Source: Histomonas meleagridis (taxonomy: Eukaryota > Parabasalia > Tritrichomonadida > Dientamoebidae). Taken from it: a DNA stretch of 64,000 nucleotides. The stretch is from positions 124,001 to 188,000 of the forward strand of contig WSYJ01000186.1 of the NCBI GenBank assembly GCA_020186115.1, in the 5' to 3' direction. Positions within the stretch are counted from its first letter, which is position 1, and every line of letters starts with the position of its first letter. Under the pieces are notes generated by a model. The model was not told the origin of the DNA, did not search any database, and was given only the letters and a program-made list of their open reading frames with translations. Of this stretch, positions 63,790 to 64,000 are shown one piece after another. A program made the position numbers and the translations under genes.

Positions 63790-64000
63790 ATGAAAGCAAT
63801 TTCTAAAACAAAATATGAGAATGAATGGGAAACATTACGATACATTAAGTGTTTAATTTTTAATTTAAACAACGAAAGTATTTTTCAATATGCAATATCA
63901 ATTATTAACAAATTTGATAATATTCATTCAAATTCTTTTAATTTAATTATCATTAAAATTGTACATGTAGCTGTGGTTATGCGAATGAATGAAGTTGATT
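63790..64000 (+). CDS. Partial gene at window edge, hypothetical (possible ankyrin-family N-terminus)
   Basis: An ATG at 63790 opens a frame of 70 codons to the window end without a stop. It reads KTKYENEWETLRYIKCLIFN and then helical Ile/Asn-rich sequence (ISIINKFDNIHSN, LIIIKIVHVAVVM). The presence of a promoter-like element just upstream supports a real gene. The helical, Ile/Phe/Asn-rich character is like the N-terminal domains of DUF3447/ankyrin proteins, but the match is not specific. Confidence 0.4.
   Translation, partial: MKAISKTKYENEWETLRYIKCLIFNLNNESIFQYAISIINKFDNIHSNSFNLIIIKIVHVAVVMRMNEVD

Overview
This window looks like nuclear DNA of a trichomonad (Parabasalia), most like Tritrichomonas or Trichomonas. 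The species cannot be fixed from sequence reading alone. The DNA is AT-rich, and almost every gene is one uninterrupted reading frame with short flanks. It carries lineage-typical surface and ankyrin families (BspA-like leucine-rich repeat proteins, DUF3447/ankyrin genes and their relics) next to ordinary eukaryotic housekeeping genes. Many stop codons overlap or closely precede a TAAA tetramer, the poly(A) signal known from trichomonads, and initiator-like TCAYTTT motifs lie close to some start codons. Several long frames run 5' of the first ATG through TTG or GTG codons; I place the starts at the ATG.

Layout. 1-406: 3' end of a BspA-like surface protein. 654-4934 (-): a Cdc48/p97-derived AAA protein whose second ATPase domain is replaced by a huge N/Q-rich FG/DPF repeat tail. 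5287-8214 (+): a membrane-anchored beta-rich protein. 8518-9590 (-), 11710-12850 (+), 23639-25418 (-) and about 40590-41960 (both strands): decayed DUF3447/ankyrin genes sharing a peculiar AT-rich spacer. 9801-11480 (+): a CNOT10-like TPR protein. 13037-16681 (+): a secreted cysteine-rich protein with ten 306-bp repeats. 17087-18091 (+): an AEC-family transporter. 18682-21993 (-): a TKL kinase with helical repeats. 22560-23183 (-): an unknown basic protein. 25631-26341 (-): a UBX protein. 26445-32894 (-): TOR kinase. 33426-34673 (-): threonine dehydratase. 35127-36224 (-): a membrane-anchored STE20-type kinase. 36527-39355 (+): a complete BspA-like protein. 39887-40459 (+): CK2 beta. 41678-41749 (+): tRNA-Asp(GTC). 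42114-47099 (-): PA200/Blm10-like proteasome activator. 47478-49277 (-): GTP-type PEPCK. 50641-51104 (-): a broken four-TM gene. 51801-52529 (-): N-terminal methyltransferase. 53041-54234 (+): IFRD family. 54496-60438 (+): HECT ubiquitin ligase. 60504-60692 (-): small acidic ORF. 60748-61719 (+): degenerate DHHC protein. 62694-63335 (+): Rab-like GTPase. 63790 to the edge (+): start of another gene.

The genes do not form an operon-like pathway; this is ordinary unlinked eukaryotic gene order. Some functional themes recur: ubiquitin/proteasome (p97 relative, UBX protein, PA200, HECT ligase), growth and stress signalling (TOR, CK2 beta, TKL and STE20 kinases), mRNA turnover (CNOT10), membrane traffic (Rab, DHHC, possible lipid-transfer protein) and fermentative metabolism (PEPCK, threonine dehydratase).

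The most unusual items are the p97-FG/DPF fusion and the conserved spacer between ankyrin modules. Next come a recurrent AAAAGTGNC element upstream of start codons and lineage-specific changes in conserved enzymes: a DHHC protein without zinc ligands, a TOR without a recognisable FRB motif, a tail-anchored STE20 kinase and a Rab with an altered G4 motif.
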